Shown here: in pieces, positions 34,720-42,712 of the stretch | How positions within the stretch are numbered: the first letter of the stretch is position 1 | How the letters are laid out: every line of letters begins with the position of its first letter | Source: an uncultured Mollicutes bacterium | Lineage (GTDB): Bacteria > Bacillota_I > Bacilli_A > Acholeplasmatales > Anaeroplasmataceae | Reading direction: 5' to 3' | DNA: 64,000 nt | Assembly (NCBI GenBank): GCA_945923475.1 | Contig: CAMELE010000002.1 | Span: forward strand, 90,570 to 154,569 | Notes under the pieces: generated by a model | Told to the model about the DNA's origin: nothing | Database searches by the model: none | What the model saw: only the letters and a program-made list of their open reading frames with translations | Made by a program: the position numbers and the translations under genes

Positions 34720-35748
34720 TTATTCAGTATCTTTATGATTCAACTCAATTAATAATTTACGAACTTCATTTTCTAAAACTTCTTTATCAGGAATTACGCT
34801 CGTATATTTAGTTGCGTAAATATTATTTTCTAAGCCTTGCATTGACATTTCAGCTACTTCTTTTTCTTTATCAGCACAGAGAATAATTCCGATTGGCGCA
34901 GCATCTAAATCATCGTTAACTTCATTTTTATAATAATTAACATACATATTCATTTGTCCAAAATTTTCTGGTTTTAATTTTCCAATTTTTAAATCGATTA
35001 ATACATACGCTCTTAATATTTTATTATAAAAAACCATATCAACATAATAATTCATTCCAGCAACACTTATTCTTTGTTGAGAGCCAACAAACATAAATCC
35101 TCTACCTAATTCTAATAAAAAATCTTCAATATGGTCAATTAAAGCTCTTTCCAAATCACTTTCTAACATTGGTTTATCTTCTGGAATACCAATGAATTCA
35201 ACCACCATAGGATCTTTTATAAAACTATCAGGTGTTTGATACGTAATACCTTTATTTGCTAATTCAAGCACTACTTTTTTGTTATGTTCACCTTTTGACA
35301 ACAATAGTCTTTCATAAAGTGAGGAATCAATTTGTCGTTCTAATTCTCTAACACTCCAATTTGAGTTTTCACACTCATGTTCATAAAATGATCTGGCATT
35401 TTTATCTGACACACCTAATAATAACAAATAATGCGACCAACTTAATTTTCCAGACAGTGTTTGGAATTTTCCATATTCTAAATAAAATCTCCTCATGGAG
35501 AATAAATTTGATTTAGAAAATCCTCTACCATATAAATTAGTTAATTCCTTAGATAATAATTTAAGTGAAGAAGCTCCATATTCAGCTTTGGCATTACCAT
35601 TTTGCTCATCTTCTACAATCATCTTACCAATATTCATATAAGCTATTAACATTGTTGTATTGACATTTTTAGAAATCTTATGCTTAGCTTCTTCAATTAT
35701 TTGCTTAATATTATTTAATAATTCAATATTTAAAACTTCATTGCTCAT
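34720..35748 (-). CDS. YhcG/DUF1016 PDDEXK nuclease-domain protein
   Basis: The 342-residue protein has the DUF1016 N-terminal helical DNA-binding region (LSKELTNLYGRGFSKSNLF, SWSHYLLLLGVSD) and a C-terminal PDDEXK nuclease-like domain whose core is YYVDMVFYN and YVLIDLKIG (Asp, then Asp-x-Lys) with a later GQMNMYVNYY. Members often accompany restriction or mobile genes, but here it is alone. The start ATG 35748 follows GGAGG. It may be a solitary defence or repair nuclease; no methylase or partner is adjacent. Confidence 0.85.
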   Translation of the reverse strand: MSNEVLNIELLNNIKQIIEEAKHKISKNVNTTMLIAYMNIGKMIVEDEQNGNAKAEYGASSLKLLSKELTNLYGRGFSKSNLFSMRRFYLEYGKFQTLSGKLSWSHYLLLLGVSDKNARSFYEHECENSNWSVRELERQIDSSLYERLLLSKGEHNKKVVLELANKGITYQTPDSFIKDPMVVEFIGIPEDKPMLESDLERALIDHIEDFLLELGRGFMFVGSQQRISVAGMNYYVDMVFYNKILRAYVLIDLKIGKLKPENFGQMNMYVNYYKNEVNDDLDAAPIGIILCADKEKEVAEMSMQGLENNIYATKYTSVIPDKEVLENEVRKLLIELNHKDTE

Positions 35749-35889
35749 AGGAACCTCCATTAACTTGTTTAGGTGTTAATATTTTATCATTTTTTCTAAT
35801 TACAATCTATATGGAAATAATGAAATCCAAAAATAAAAAAGATATCTTCTTTTTATTCAAGTAATTTAGAATACTAAAATAAAGAGTTT

Positions 35890-35935
35890 CAAAAATAAAA
35901 GACCAAACCACTATTCATTAGTAATTTGATCTTAT
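35890..35935 (-). terminator. Terminator of the diguanylate cyclase gene
   Basis: Fifteen-base arms at 35899-35913 and 35919-35933 pair along their whole length on the minus strand if G-U wobbles are allowed, with a five-base loop, followed by TTATTTTT. It lies about 115 bases after the stop codon. The rest of the 287-base gap 35761-36047 shows no gene. Confidence 0.65.
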
Positions 35936-36047
35936 AAATAAAAGTATATTTTTGTAGACATCTATTTGAAATTTTTCAGCTTTAGCAAATGCGCGACGCA
36001 CTCTATTATTTTATTACTAAATTTATTATTAAAGAATTAATAAAATA

Positions 36048-37388
36048 TTATTGAATTCTAGCATGATTAAATTGACCTATACCATCATAATATAGTTTTT
36101 TATTCTCATACATTTTTTTATCGGCTATTTTTTCTAATTCTTCAATAGATAGACTTGGATAATCCTCAATACTAGCATATCCAACTGATACAGTCATTTT
36201 ATATGGATAATTTCCAATATGCTTAGCTAATAATTGATTTAGTTTGATTATTCTTTTACACATTTCAATTTTGGATTTAGCAGCAATAACAACAAATTCA
36301 TCTCCTCCAGTGCGGTAGCATCTTCCAACACTAGTAAAAACCTCAGAAATAATTGTGGCAGTATCTCTAATGAACTCATCACCAGCTTGGTGACCATATG
36401 TATCATTGATTTGCTTAAGCCCATTAGCATCTATCACTAAAATACATAGCTCCTCATATGTTTTCTTTTTAATGTTAATTAAGTCATTATCATATGCTCT
36501 ACGATTATATAATTTTGTAAGTCCATCTGTATATGAATATTGAATAAGACTTTCTTCTCTTCTTTTTTCCTCATCAATTACACGAATTACAAATAAAACC
36601 TTGTTTAAATTATTATTTTCATCTTTAACTGCAATGAAATTAACACGAACCCATCCTACATTTTTACTGAATAGTTCTTCTGTAATAATTGATTTTGTAC
36701 CCATTCTTTGTAGTAAGGTGTCAAGATCCACAAATCTTAAGGCCTTGTCTACATATGAAGGTACAATTAAATTATCCATTGCAATTTTTAATTGTAAATT
36801 AGCATATGAATTTTTATTTATATAATCTCTTATATCTTGATTACCACGAATTTCGGATATTGTATCATTATTAAGATCAATTAAATGAATCGAATAATAG
36901 ACATTTGCTAATGATTTTAAAATTTCATTATCTCTTTCTTGAATTGAAAGTTTTTCTTCAAGCTGATGTTCTTTCTTGTTAATCGCAAAAACTGTATCGT
37001 TTATATTTAATACATATAAGCATACCTCTTGATTATCTAGAGTGTAGTTTTCGGTTTTAGTTATTTCTATTTTAGCCCAGATATATGTATCATTTAAAGC
37101 TCTACGGTAGCAAATTCCCAATTTATCATCATTATTATTAAAATGTTGACGCAAATAATCTAAATTTATAGAGTTTAAAAAGGAATCTAAATCATTAAAA
37201 TGAACATATCCACATTTAGCTGATTGACTAAACCATTTAGAAAAAGAATCAGAATAGCATCTTTCATCACTTAGCTCATCTTGGGATGCCTTTACAATTT
37301 TAAAGGTATCATCTGTTAAATTAACATATAGTACCTTAATAAATTTATCTTCAATTATTTTTAATGTTTGTTCTAATAATTTTTCCAT
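36048..37388 (-). CDS. Diguanylate cyclase with N-terminal sensor region (GGDEF)
   Basis: The 446-residue protein ends in a GGDEF domain with an intact GGDEF active site (RTGGDEFVVI), DGLTKLYNRRAYD start and VSVGYAS, so it should make cyclic di-GMP. The inhibitory RxxD site five residues before GGDEF is absent (TSVG is found there). Residues 1 to about 280 hold one or two PAS-like sensor domains and there are no membrane helices. GGTGA precedes the start. It appears monocistronic with an extended -10. No EAL or HD-GYP phosphodiesterase or PilZ protein is in the window. Confidence 0.9.
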   Translation of the reverse strand: MEKLLEQTLKIIEDKFIKVLYVNLTDDTFKIVKASQDELSDERCYSDSFSKWFSQSAKCGYVHFNDLDSFLNSINLDYLRQHFNNNDDKLGICYRRALNDTYIWAKIEITKTENYTLDNQEVCLYVLNINDTVFAINKKEHQLEEKLSIQERDNEILKSLANVYYSIHLIDLNNDTISEIRGNQDIRDYINKNSYANLQLKIAMDNLIVPSYVDKALRFVDLDTLLQRMGTKSIITEELFSKNVGWVRVNFIAVKDENNNLNKVLFVIRVIDEEKRREESLIQYSYTDGLTKLYNRRAYDNDLINIKKKTYEELCILVIDANGLKQINDTYGHQAGDEFIRDTATIISEVFTSVGRCYRTGGDEFVVIAAKSKIEMCKRIIKLNQLLAKHIGNYPYKMTVSVGYASIEDYPSLSIEELEKIADKKMYENKKLYYDGIGQFNHARIQ

Positions 37389-37416
37389 GTTTCACCTATA
37401 TAGATATTTCTCTTCC

Positions 37417-37425
37417 ATTCTATCA
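37417..37425 (-). promoter_or_regulatory. Extended -10 promoter of the diguanylate cyclase
   Basis: The minus strand reads TGATAGAAT, a TGn-extended -10, about 28 bases before the ATG. Confidence 0.45.
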
Positions 37426-37483
37426 TTTTTTGTCGAAAAATAAAACTATTTGTGAAAAAATAATATAAAATATTGGTGAAACG

Positions 37484-38539
37484 TTATTTATTATCTTTAG
37501 AATCTCTTGATGAAATTATATAACCTAAATATACTAGCAAAATAATAGTTAAATTTATAATATGATTAATCTCTGATTTTTCAATATATATTATATTTAC
37601 AACCCATATAAACACCAATATTAAAAATATTATGATGATGATTGGATAAGCAAATCCAAGTTTTAAGGTATGATTACTAAATTTAGATAAACCATATATT
37701 CCAGCAAGTAATACACTTATACCTACCAAAATTTGAACAACATTTATTATATATATTGATAAATGTATTTCCTCTGGAACACTCCAAGAAGATGGACTAA
37801 GTGGATTAATTAGATATACGAGACCAAAAAAGGCTAAAGCAGTTGATGTAATTAATAATGTTTTATTTTTGGCATTTTTAATTGGCTTATCAATTTTACA
37901 TTTGCTTAAAATGTCGTCTCTTTTCTCTTCGATTGCAATATTTCCATCTTTTGAAACAAGAAACCTATTTAAGCATTTGGCAATTCCTAATATTTTAAGT
38001 CCATGTTCTGAGGGCGAAAGAAATAAAACCGTTACTGCTTGCCAAATAAATACCCAACTGGTAATATCAAAAAACTCCTGTAATATTATTGACTCTAAGC
38101 TTCCCTGAACACCATATATTTCTTCTTTTACAAAAAAATGGTTAAATACTAATATTGAAATACCTATCAAAATCAAGATTGCAGAAAGAAGCTGATTTCT
38201 TTTTTTCCTTCTTACAACATTATATGAGTTAAGTTCAATAAAATCATTGAATTTATCCATAATAAGCTCTGGATTATATGAGTCATAATCTTTTATTTCA
38301 AGTATTACATCTGCTTTATAGCCTAAAGGAATTTTTTCAAATATTGAAGAAAGCTTAGTTAAAAACTCATCTTTAAACATTTCACAACCATCTTCACCTA
38401 ACGAATAGTCTAAAAGCTCATTAGCGTGCTCATAATAAAGCTTAACTGTAATTACCTTATTATCCTCATCAATAGGATAATATTTTTTTAGTAATTCAAT
38501 CCTTCTTTTAGATACCTCTGTTTCCTTAATATGCTTCAA
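37484..38539 (-). CDS. Polytopic membrane protein of unknown function
   Basis: The 351-residue protein has a soluble N-terminal region of about 115 residues (charged, mixed helix and strand), then roughly seven hydrophobic segments between 115 and 345 and a short charged tail. I recognise no family. The start is TTG at 38539, preceded by GAGGTGA. It is divergent from the inserted ISL3 element and shows no obvious operon partner. Confidence 0.7.
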   Translation of the reverse strand: MKHIKETEVSKRRIELLKKYYPIDEDNKVITVKLYYEHANELLDYSLGEDGCEMFKDEFLTKLSSIFEKIPLGYKADVILEIKDYDSYNPELIMDKFNDFIELNSYNVVRRKKRNQLLSAILILIGISILVFNHFFVKEEIYGVQGSLESIILQEFFDITSWVFIWQAVTVLFLSPSEHGLKILGIAKCLNRFLVSKDGNIAIEEKRDDILSKCKIDKPIKNAKNKTLLITSTALAFFGLVYLINPLSPSSWSVPEEIHLSIYIINVVQILVGISVLLAGIYGLSKFSNHTLKLGFAYPIIIIIFLILVFIWVVNIIYIEKSEINHIINLTIILLVYLGYIISSRDSKDNK

Positions 38540-38663
38540 AATATCACCTCAAAATTTGTAGAAAATTGCATCTTTTATTTAATTATAGCTTAAATAAAAC
38601 ACAATCTCAAGATAATGTAATCTAGGTCCCTTAGAATTATGTCTTTAAATAATGTGAAGCTTG

Positions 38664-38716
38664 TCATATATTGCACCTTTTTGTAAGTTTTTCGGGTTCA
38701 TATATTGCACCTTTTT
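38664..38716. repeat. Two direct repeats of 19 bases, 34-base period
   Basis: TCATATATTGCACCTTTTT occurs exactly at 38664-38682 and again at 38698-38716, separated by 15 bases. It lies outside the ISL3 element, about 60 bases before its left end. Iterated short motifs of this kind are typical of transposon ends, so this may be a fossil end of a different element; no matching copy is seen at the other side. Confidence 0.55.
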
Positions 38717-38963
38717 ACCTATATAAACTAAGTTATAATTATAATATTTATTTAATATATTTTTAAAAAAAATAGCTATATACCAAAATAGGGGGTCAAC
38801 TATGGTGTTCACCATTTTAGGGGGTCATACAACCCCTTGTTTTGGTGTAGAGTTCAAAGGGGTTTAAAGGGGGAATGTGTCCCCCTTCCTTTTTATGCAA
38901 AAAAAAGATTTCCTTTATGTTAGAATTATATTGCTTAAGTATATTCTAAAGAAAGGAAACCCT

Positions 38964-40274
38964 ATGAATAATGATAACATAAATTTATTTAAATTCATAC
39001 ATCTAGACATATCAGAAATTGATCTAGATAAAACAATTGTTATACCTGCAAAAACAGCAGATGATATTACAATAATACATCTATACGTAAAAGAAAAAGA
39101 TACTGACAGATTTTGCAATTTTTGTAATACTTATTCTTGTATAATTCACGATAGAATAAAAAAGGAAATAAATCATTGTACAATATTAGAAAAACGCATT
39201 AGTTTAATATTCTATCAAATCAAATATAAATGTAAAATATGTAAATCTACTCACTTGCAAATTCCATCATTCATTGGCAGTACTAAATCAATTTCTAGAG
39301 CTGGAGAATTAGAAGCTTTACATCAATTAAGAAATCCTAACATCACCTTTGACTATGTATCAACTTCTTTATCAATACCAGAAACTACTTTAGTTCGATT
39401 ATTTGATAACCATGTTGATATTAAACGCCATACTCTTGGCAAGCGTTTATGCTTCGATGAATTTTATGAACCTAAAATAGGAAAATCAAAATATTGCTTT
39501 ACAATTTACGATTTAGATAAATCTGAAATTATCGATATCCTTGATAGTAGGTATAAAGATGTATTACTTGATTATTTCTATAAAATCCCCTTAAATGAGC
39601 GATTAAACGTTGAATTTGTAAATATTGATATGTGGGATACATATTCTGAGGTGGCTTCAAAAGTATTTCCAAATGCGACTATTTGTGTTGACTCTTTCCA
39701 TGTAATTGAGCATTTAATTAAAGCTATGGATAGCATTAGAAAACGAATACAAAATAGCTTCTTAAGTACTAAAGATACCGATAGAAATGGATATTATTGG
39801 ATTCTTAAAAACTTCCACTATTATCTAACAACCAATATGGATAATATTAAATATACTCGCAAACCTCGCTCTCATTATTCTTATCTATACACTAAGTATG
39901 ATGTATTAGAAAAGGTTTTATCTACCTCTTCTGATTTAAGAGTCGCTTATACCCTAAAAGAAAGCTATAGAGAATTTAATATTACTGCAAATTATGATGA
40001 AGCTAAGGAAAAGATTCCTGATTATATTGAAGTATTTAAAGCCTCAAAATCCCCTGAGTTTAGAGAATTTGGTAGAATGATTGAAAGATGGAAAGATTTA
40101 ATTATTAACTCATTCATTGTTGTAAATGGTAAGCGAAATTCAAACGGACCTATTGAGTCCTTAAATTCAAGAATTAAAAAGATTATTAGCCACGGAAACG
40201 GATTTAAATCATTTGAAAGATTTAGAAATAAAACTATGTTTTCTCTTAACAAAAATGAACCTATAAAATACTAA
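38964..40274 (+). CDS. ISL3-family transposase
   Basis: The 436-residue protein has an N-terminal zinc ribbon (CNFC and CKIC pairs), a helix-turn-helix region near 110-150 and a DDE transposase domain: Asp in NVEFVNIDMWDTY, Asp in ATICVDSFHVIEHL and Glu in NGPIESLNSRIK, with the long helical insert usual for ISL3. The start ATG 38964 follows GAAAGGAAA; an in-frame GTG 87 bases upstream is less likely. The gene looks intact, so the element may still move. Confidence 0.9.
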   Translation: MNNDNINLFKFIHLDISEIDLDKTIVIPAKTADDITIIHLYVKEKDTDRFCNFCNTYSCIIHDRIKKEINHCTILEKRISLIFYQIKYKCKICKSTHLQIPSFIGSTKSISRAGELEALHQLRNPNITFDYVSTSLSIPETTLVRLFDNHVDIKRHTLGKRLCFDEFYEPKIGKSKYCFTIYDLDKSEIIDILDSRYKDVLLDYFYKIPLNERLNVEFVNIDMWDTYSEVASKVFPNATICVDSFHVIEHLIKAMDSIRKRIQNSFLSTKDTDRNGYYWILKNFHYYLTTNMDNIKYTRKPRSHYSYLYTKYDVLEKVLSTSSDLRVAYTLKESYREFNITANYDEAKEKIPDYIEVFKASKSPEFREFGRMIERWKDLIINSFIVVNGKRNSNGPIESLNSRIKKIISHGNGFKSFERFRNKTMFSLNKNEPIKY

Positions 40275-40333
40275 TTTTAAATAGAATATACTAAGCTAAC
40301 TTCTTATGATTATTAGAAAGTTATAACATAAAA

Positions 40334-40375
40334 AGGAAGGAAATTGTCTTATAACAAATCCTTCCTATTTTTGGC
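40334..40375 (+). terminator. Terminator of the transposase gene
   Basis: AGGAAGGA and TCCTTCCT form an eight-base-pair stem, with TTGT and ACAA pairing inside the loop, followed by ATTTTTGG. Confidence 0.7.
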
Positions 40376-40459
40376 TCACAACCCCTTGTTTTGGTGTTGG
40401 TGTGACCCCCTGTTTTGGTGCAGGGTTCAACCCCCTAACCCCCTATTTTGGTAAAAACC

Positions 40460-40502
40460 CAAAAAAATCAGTTGTTAGGAATTTCCGAACAACTGATTTT
40501 GT
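40460..40502 (-). terminator. Strong hairpin at IS insertion point
   Basis: AAAATCAGTTGTT and AACAACTGATTTT pair perfectly over 13 bases, and the loop contains GGAA/TTCC. On the minus strand it runs into TTTTTTTGGG; the T-run is the target duplication of the ISL3 element. It probably was a back-up terminator of the secreted-protein operon before the insertion. Confidence 0.75.
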
Positions 40503-40579
40503 CTCAACAAAGCATTATTTTAATATGATTTTACTTCTGTATTTCTATTTTCATAATTAGTAAAAAACATCTTGTTTCC

Positions 40580-40616
40580 TAAAAATAAACAGAGACTGTA
40601 ACAATGTACAATCTCT
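40580..40616 (-). terminator. Terminator of the secreted-protein operon
   Basis: On the minus strand AGAGATTGTA pairs with TACAGTCTCT (one G-U wobble) around a six-base loop, followed by GTTTATTTTT. It begins 16 bases after the stop of the last gene. Confidence 0.75.
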
Positions 40617-40631
40617 TTAATACTTAAACTA

Positions 40632-42698
40632 TTATATTATCCACTTTAAAAATAAATCAAGTTGCTCTTTTGTTAATGCGTTGCATTCACCTAGTGCTAT
40701 AATTTCATCATAATAATTAATATATTCAGAATCTGAAATTTTTAAACCTTCAGCAGTTTCTTCAACAATATTAATATAATATTCTGTTGATGTAGATTTA
40801 TCGAATGAAAAATACGAAATAAGTTTTCCATTTTCATCTAGTAAATCCGTAATATTGATGATAGTAGAATCTACATCTATTGCATTCTTTAATGAATCAA
40901 TTGTTGATTGACCAGAATAATACTCTTTGATATCATTCATATCATTAATAATTACATAATATTTTGAATTCTTATTTATAGATTCAATATTAACTGAATA
41001 ATTAATATGGAAAGATGTAAGCTCAGTTGAATTATATATAAATCCAATTGATGTATCAACCAAAGCTTCTAATTCTTCTACCTCTACTGGATCTGGGGTT
41101 GATAATTTATATGTACACTTTGCATTAAACTCAGGTGTATTGCCCATGTAATTAATTATTTTACCTGTAATCTCAACATAATCTCCAGCTTTAATATCTA
41201 CTCCACGAGTCGCTCTAAATATATTAATTGTAGCATCATTATTAACATCTTTAATAATAAATGTAATGTTATTATATTGAGCACTATCCTCAATAATTTC
41301 AGTTACAATACCTTTTGCAGTAAAATTAAATTTAGTTTCGGTTTTACCTGTTATAGTTGCAACCTCAAGGGCTTGGGAAACTGAAATGCATTTTGGTGCT
41401 TCGTAGGTTGCGGTAAAATTCATATTTGAAGTAACCTTAACACGATCTCCAAGTGCATACGTTTTTCCTGAGAATTCCCAACCTGCTAATACTGAGTGTT
41501 TATAAAGTGTTGATGATAGGCTTTGGGTTGTAGGTAGAGTTATTTCTTCGTTTTCATTAACCTTAATTGAGGTAGTAAAGCTAGAATTAAATGTACCTCC
41601 AGCCGCGTCAAATGTTACTGTGTACTGGTTTAAAGGCTCACCCTTTAATGCTTTAAGCTCTGATACTAATGTATTAAGCTTTGTTGAATTTGTAACTAAT
41701 GCTTTTTCATTAGCATTAAGTGCATCGTATGCAGTTTTAGCTGAATTAATCGAAGTTTCTATTTCAAGAGTAGCTTTATCTGGTAATGCTGCTATTAATG
41801 AAATGACGTTATTGACCTTAGTTTGATCAATTACTACTTGTTGATTATCGTTTTTAAATACTACATTTATATATTCAGGATGATCAATAAACGGGTTACG
41901 GTTATTTTGATAAGTATATACTGCATTATTTCTATTTATTTCTTTTTCAGAAACAGGATCATCAATTGACCATTTAGTAAATAGGTCAACTGCATAATCT
42001 GTAAGATATGGATATGATCCTTTGAATACCTTTTGAGCCTCACCCTTTGTCCATGAGCCAACTTGATTTGCATATCTTGTGGCCATGTAGAAATATGTTC
42101 TTGCAAAATCACCTTTGTATTCATCAATTGGCTCAAATACAGTTCCTTTATAGCTTGAAATAGCGCTTGAACCAACCTTTGAACCATTTCCAGATGTATA
42201 TGTAGCTGATGCTACTTCACCAAATACATAGCTTCCTCGTCTATTATTGACATATCCGTCAGTTGGGTAAACATGGAATAAATCGGATTTCATTGGTGCT
42301 TGTTCATTAAACCAGCTTTGGGGAACTGAATGCTCACGATTATAGCCATCCCCTTCTTTTTTATATGAATGGTTTTCTTTATCGCCACCACATACAAATT
42401 CACAATTTGAATACATATCCCAAATTATGTTTGTACCTGGTTTACAATCTGTATCACGATATGCACTTAGTAATCCATTATATCCTATATTTTTTGTATT
42501 TGCAGAAATAATCTTAGTTAATGATGATTGAAGATTCTTTCCAGATGATAAATCAACATTATTATAATATCCACTTGGAATATTACTGCTATAATATTTT
42601 GTATCTAAATTGCTAGCCGCAACATTAGCTTTAGTAACAGCTAAAGCTGTAATTGAAGCTATCAAGACCATACTAATATTTTTAATAATACCTTTCAT
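40632..42698 (-). CDS. Secreted endonuclease I-family nuclease, multidomain (paralogue 1)
   Basis: The 688-residue protein has a signal peptide (about 1-28) and an endonuclease I domain with REHSVPQSW (His123) and the DLFHVYP ... NNRRGSYVFGEV block, the family His, Asn and Glu. After it come a three-helix module (AYDALNANEKALV), an InlB-type beta-grasp repeat (VTFDAAGGTF to FTATY), an OB-fold-like domain with the SVSQALEVA start, and a C-terminal module resembling those of its neighbours. It should cut DNA outside the cell. It lies 14 bases after paralogue 2 and is the last gene of the operon. Confidence 0.88.
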   Translation of the reverse strand: MKGIIKNISMVLIASITALAVTKANVAASNLDTKYYSSNIPSGYYNNVDLSSGKNLQSSLTKIISANTKNIGYNGLLSAYRDTDCKPGTNIIWDMYSNCEFVCGGDKENHSYKKEGDGYNREHSVPQSWFNEQAPMKSDLFHVYPTDGYVNNRRGSYVFGEVASATYTSGNGSKVGSSAISSYKGTVFEPIDEYKGDFARTYFYMATRYANQVGSWTKGEAQKVFKGSYPYLTDYAVDLFTKWSIDDPVSEKEINRNNAVYTYQNNRNPFIDHPEYINVVFKNDNQQVVIDQTKVNNVISLIAALPDKATLEIETSINSAKTAYDALNANEKALVTNSTKLNTLVSELKALKGEPLNQYTVTFDAAGGTFNSSFTTSIKVNENEEITLPTTQSLSSTLYKHSVLAGWEFSGKTYALGDRVKVTSNMNFTATYEAPKCISVSQALEVATITGKTETKFNFTAKGIVTEIIEDSAQYNNITFIIKDVNNDATINIFRATRGVDIKAGDYVEITGKIINYMGNTPEFNAKCTYKLSTPDPVEVEELEALVDTSIGFIYNSTELTSFHINYSVNIESINKNSKYYVIINDMNDIKEYYSGQSTIDSLKNAIDVDSTIINITDLLDENGKLISYFSFDKSTSTEYYINIVEETAEGLKISDSEYINYYDEIIALGECNALTKEQLDLFLKWII

Positions 42699-42712
42699 AT
42701 TATACCTTCTTC

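Larger units (their letters stand above)
38774..40460 (+). mobile_element. ISL3-family insertion sequence
   Basis: The element carries one ISL3-type transposase. ACCAAAATAGGGGGT at 38782-38796 is matched by its exact complement at 40438-40452, and a partly matching eight-base stretch outside each repeat reaches the proposed tips. The eight bases AAAAAAAT lie directly outside both tips (38766-38773 and 40461-40468), fitting the 8-bp duplication of this family. Inside both ends the motif ACCAAAA(T/C)AGGGG is repeated in both orientations (for example near 38811 and 38829 on the left and at 40375-40435 on the right). Tips are tentative because the duplication is an A-run. Confidence 0.75.
40275..40631. 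other. Intergenic stretch: IS right end and two minus-strand terminators
   Basis: This 357-base gap holds the transposase terminator, the repeated right end of the ISL3 element up to 40460, then native sequence with two hairpins. I see no gene in it. Confidence 0.7.

Noticed and set aside
35918..36001. Minus-strand frame of 27 residues from a GTG (RRAFAKAEKFQIDV-like text)
   Set aside because: It is very short, has no ribosome site, and runs into the terminator hairpin of the cyclase gene. I cannot tie it to a family.
38664..38716. 34-base-period repeat as a CRISPR fragment
   Set aside because: There are only two copies of 19 bases with a 15-base gap, no cas genes, and the position beside an IS suits a transposon end better.
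40460..40502. 13-bp hairpin as part of the ISL3 element
   Set aside because: It lies outside the inverted repeats and overlaps the target duplication, so it is host sequence; only one copy exists at the right side.
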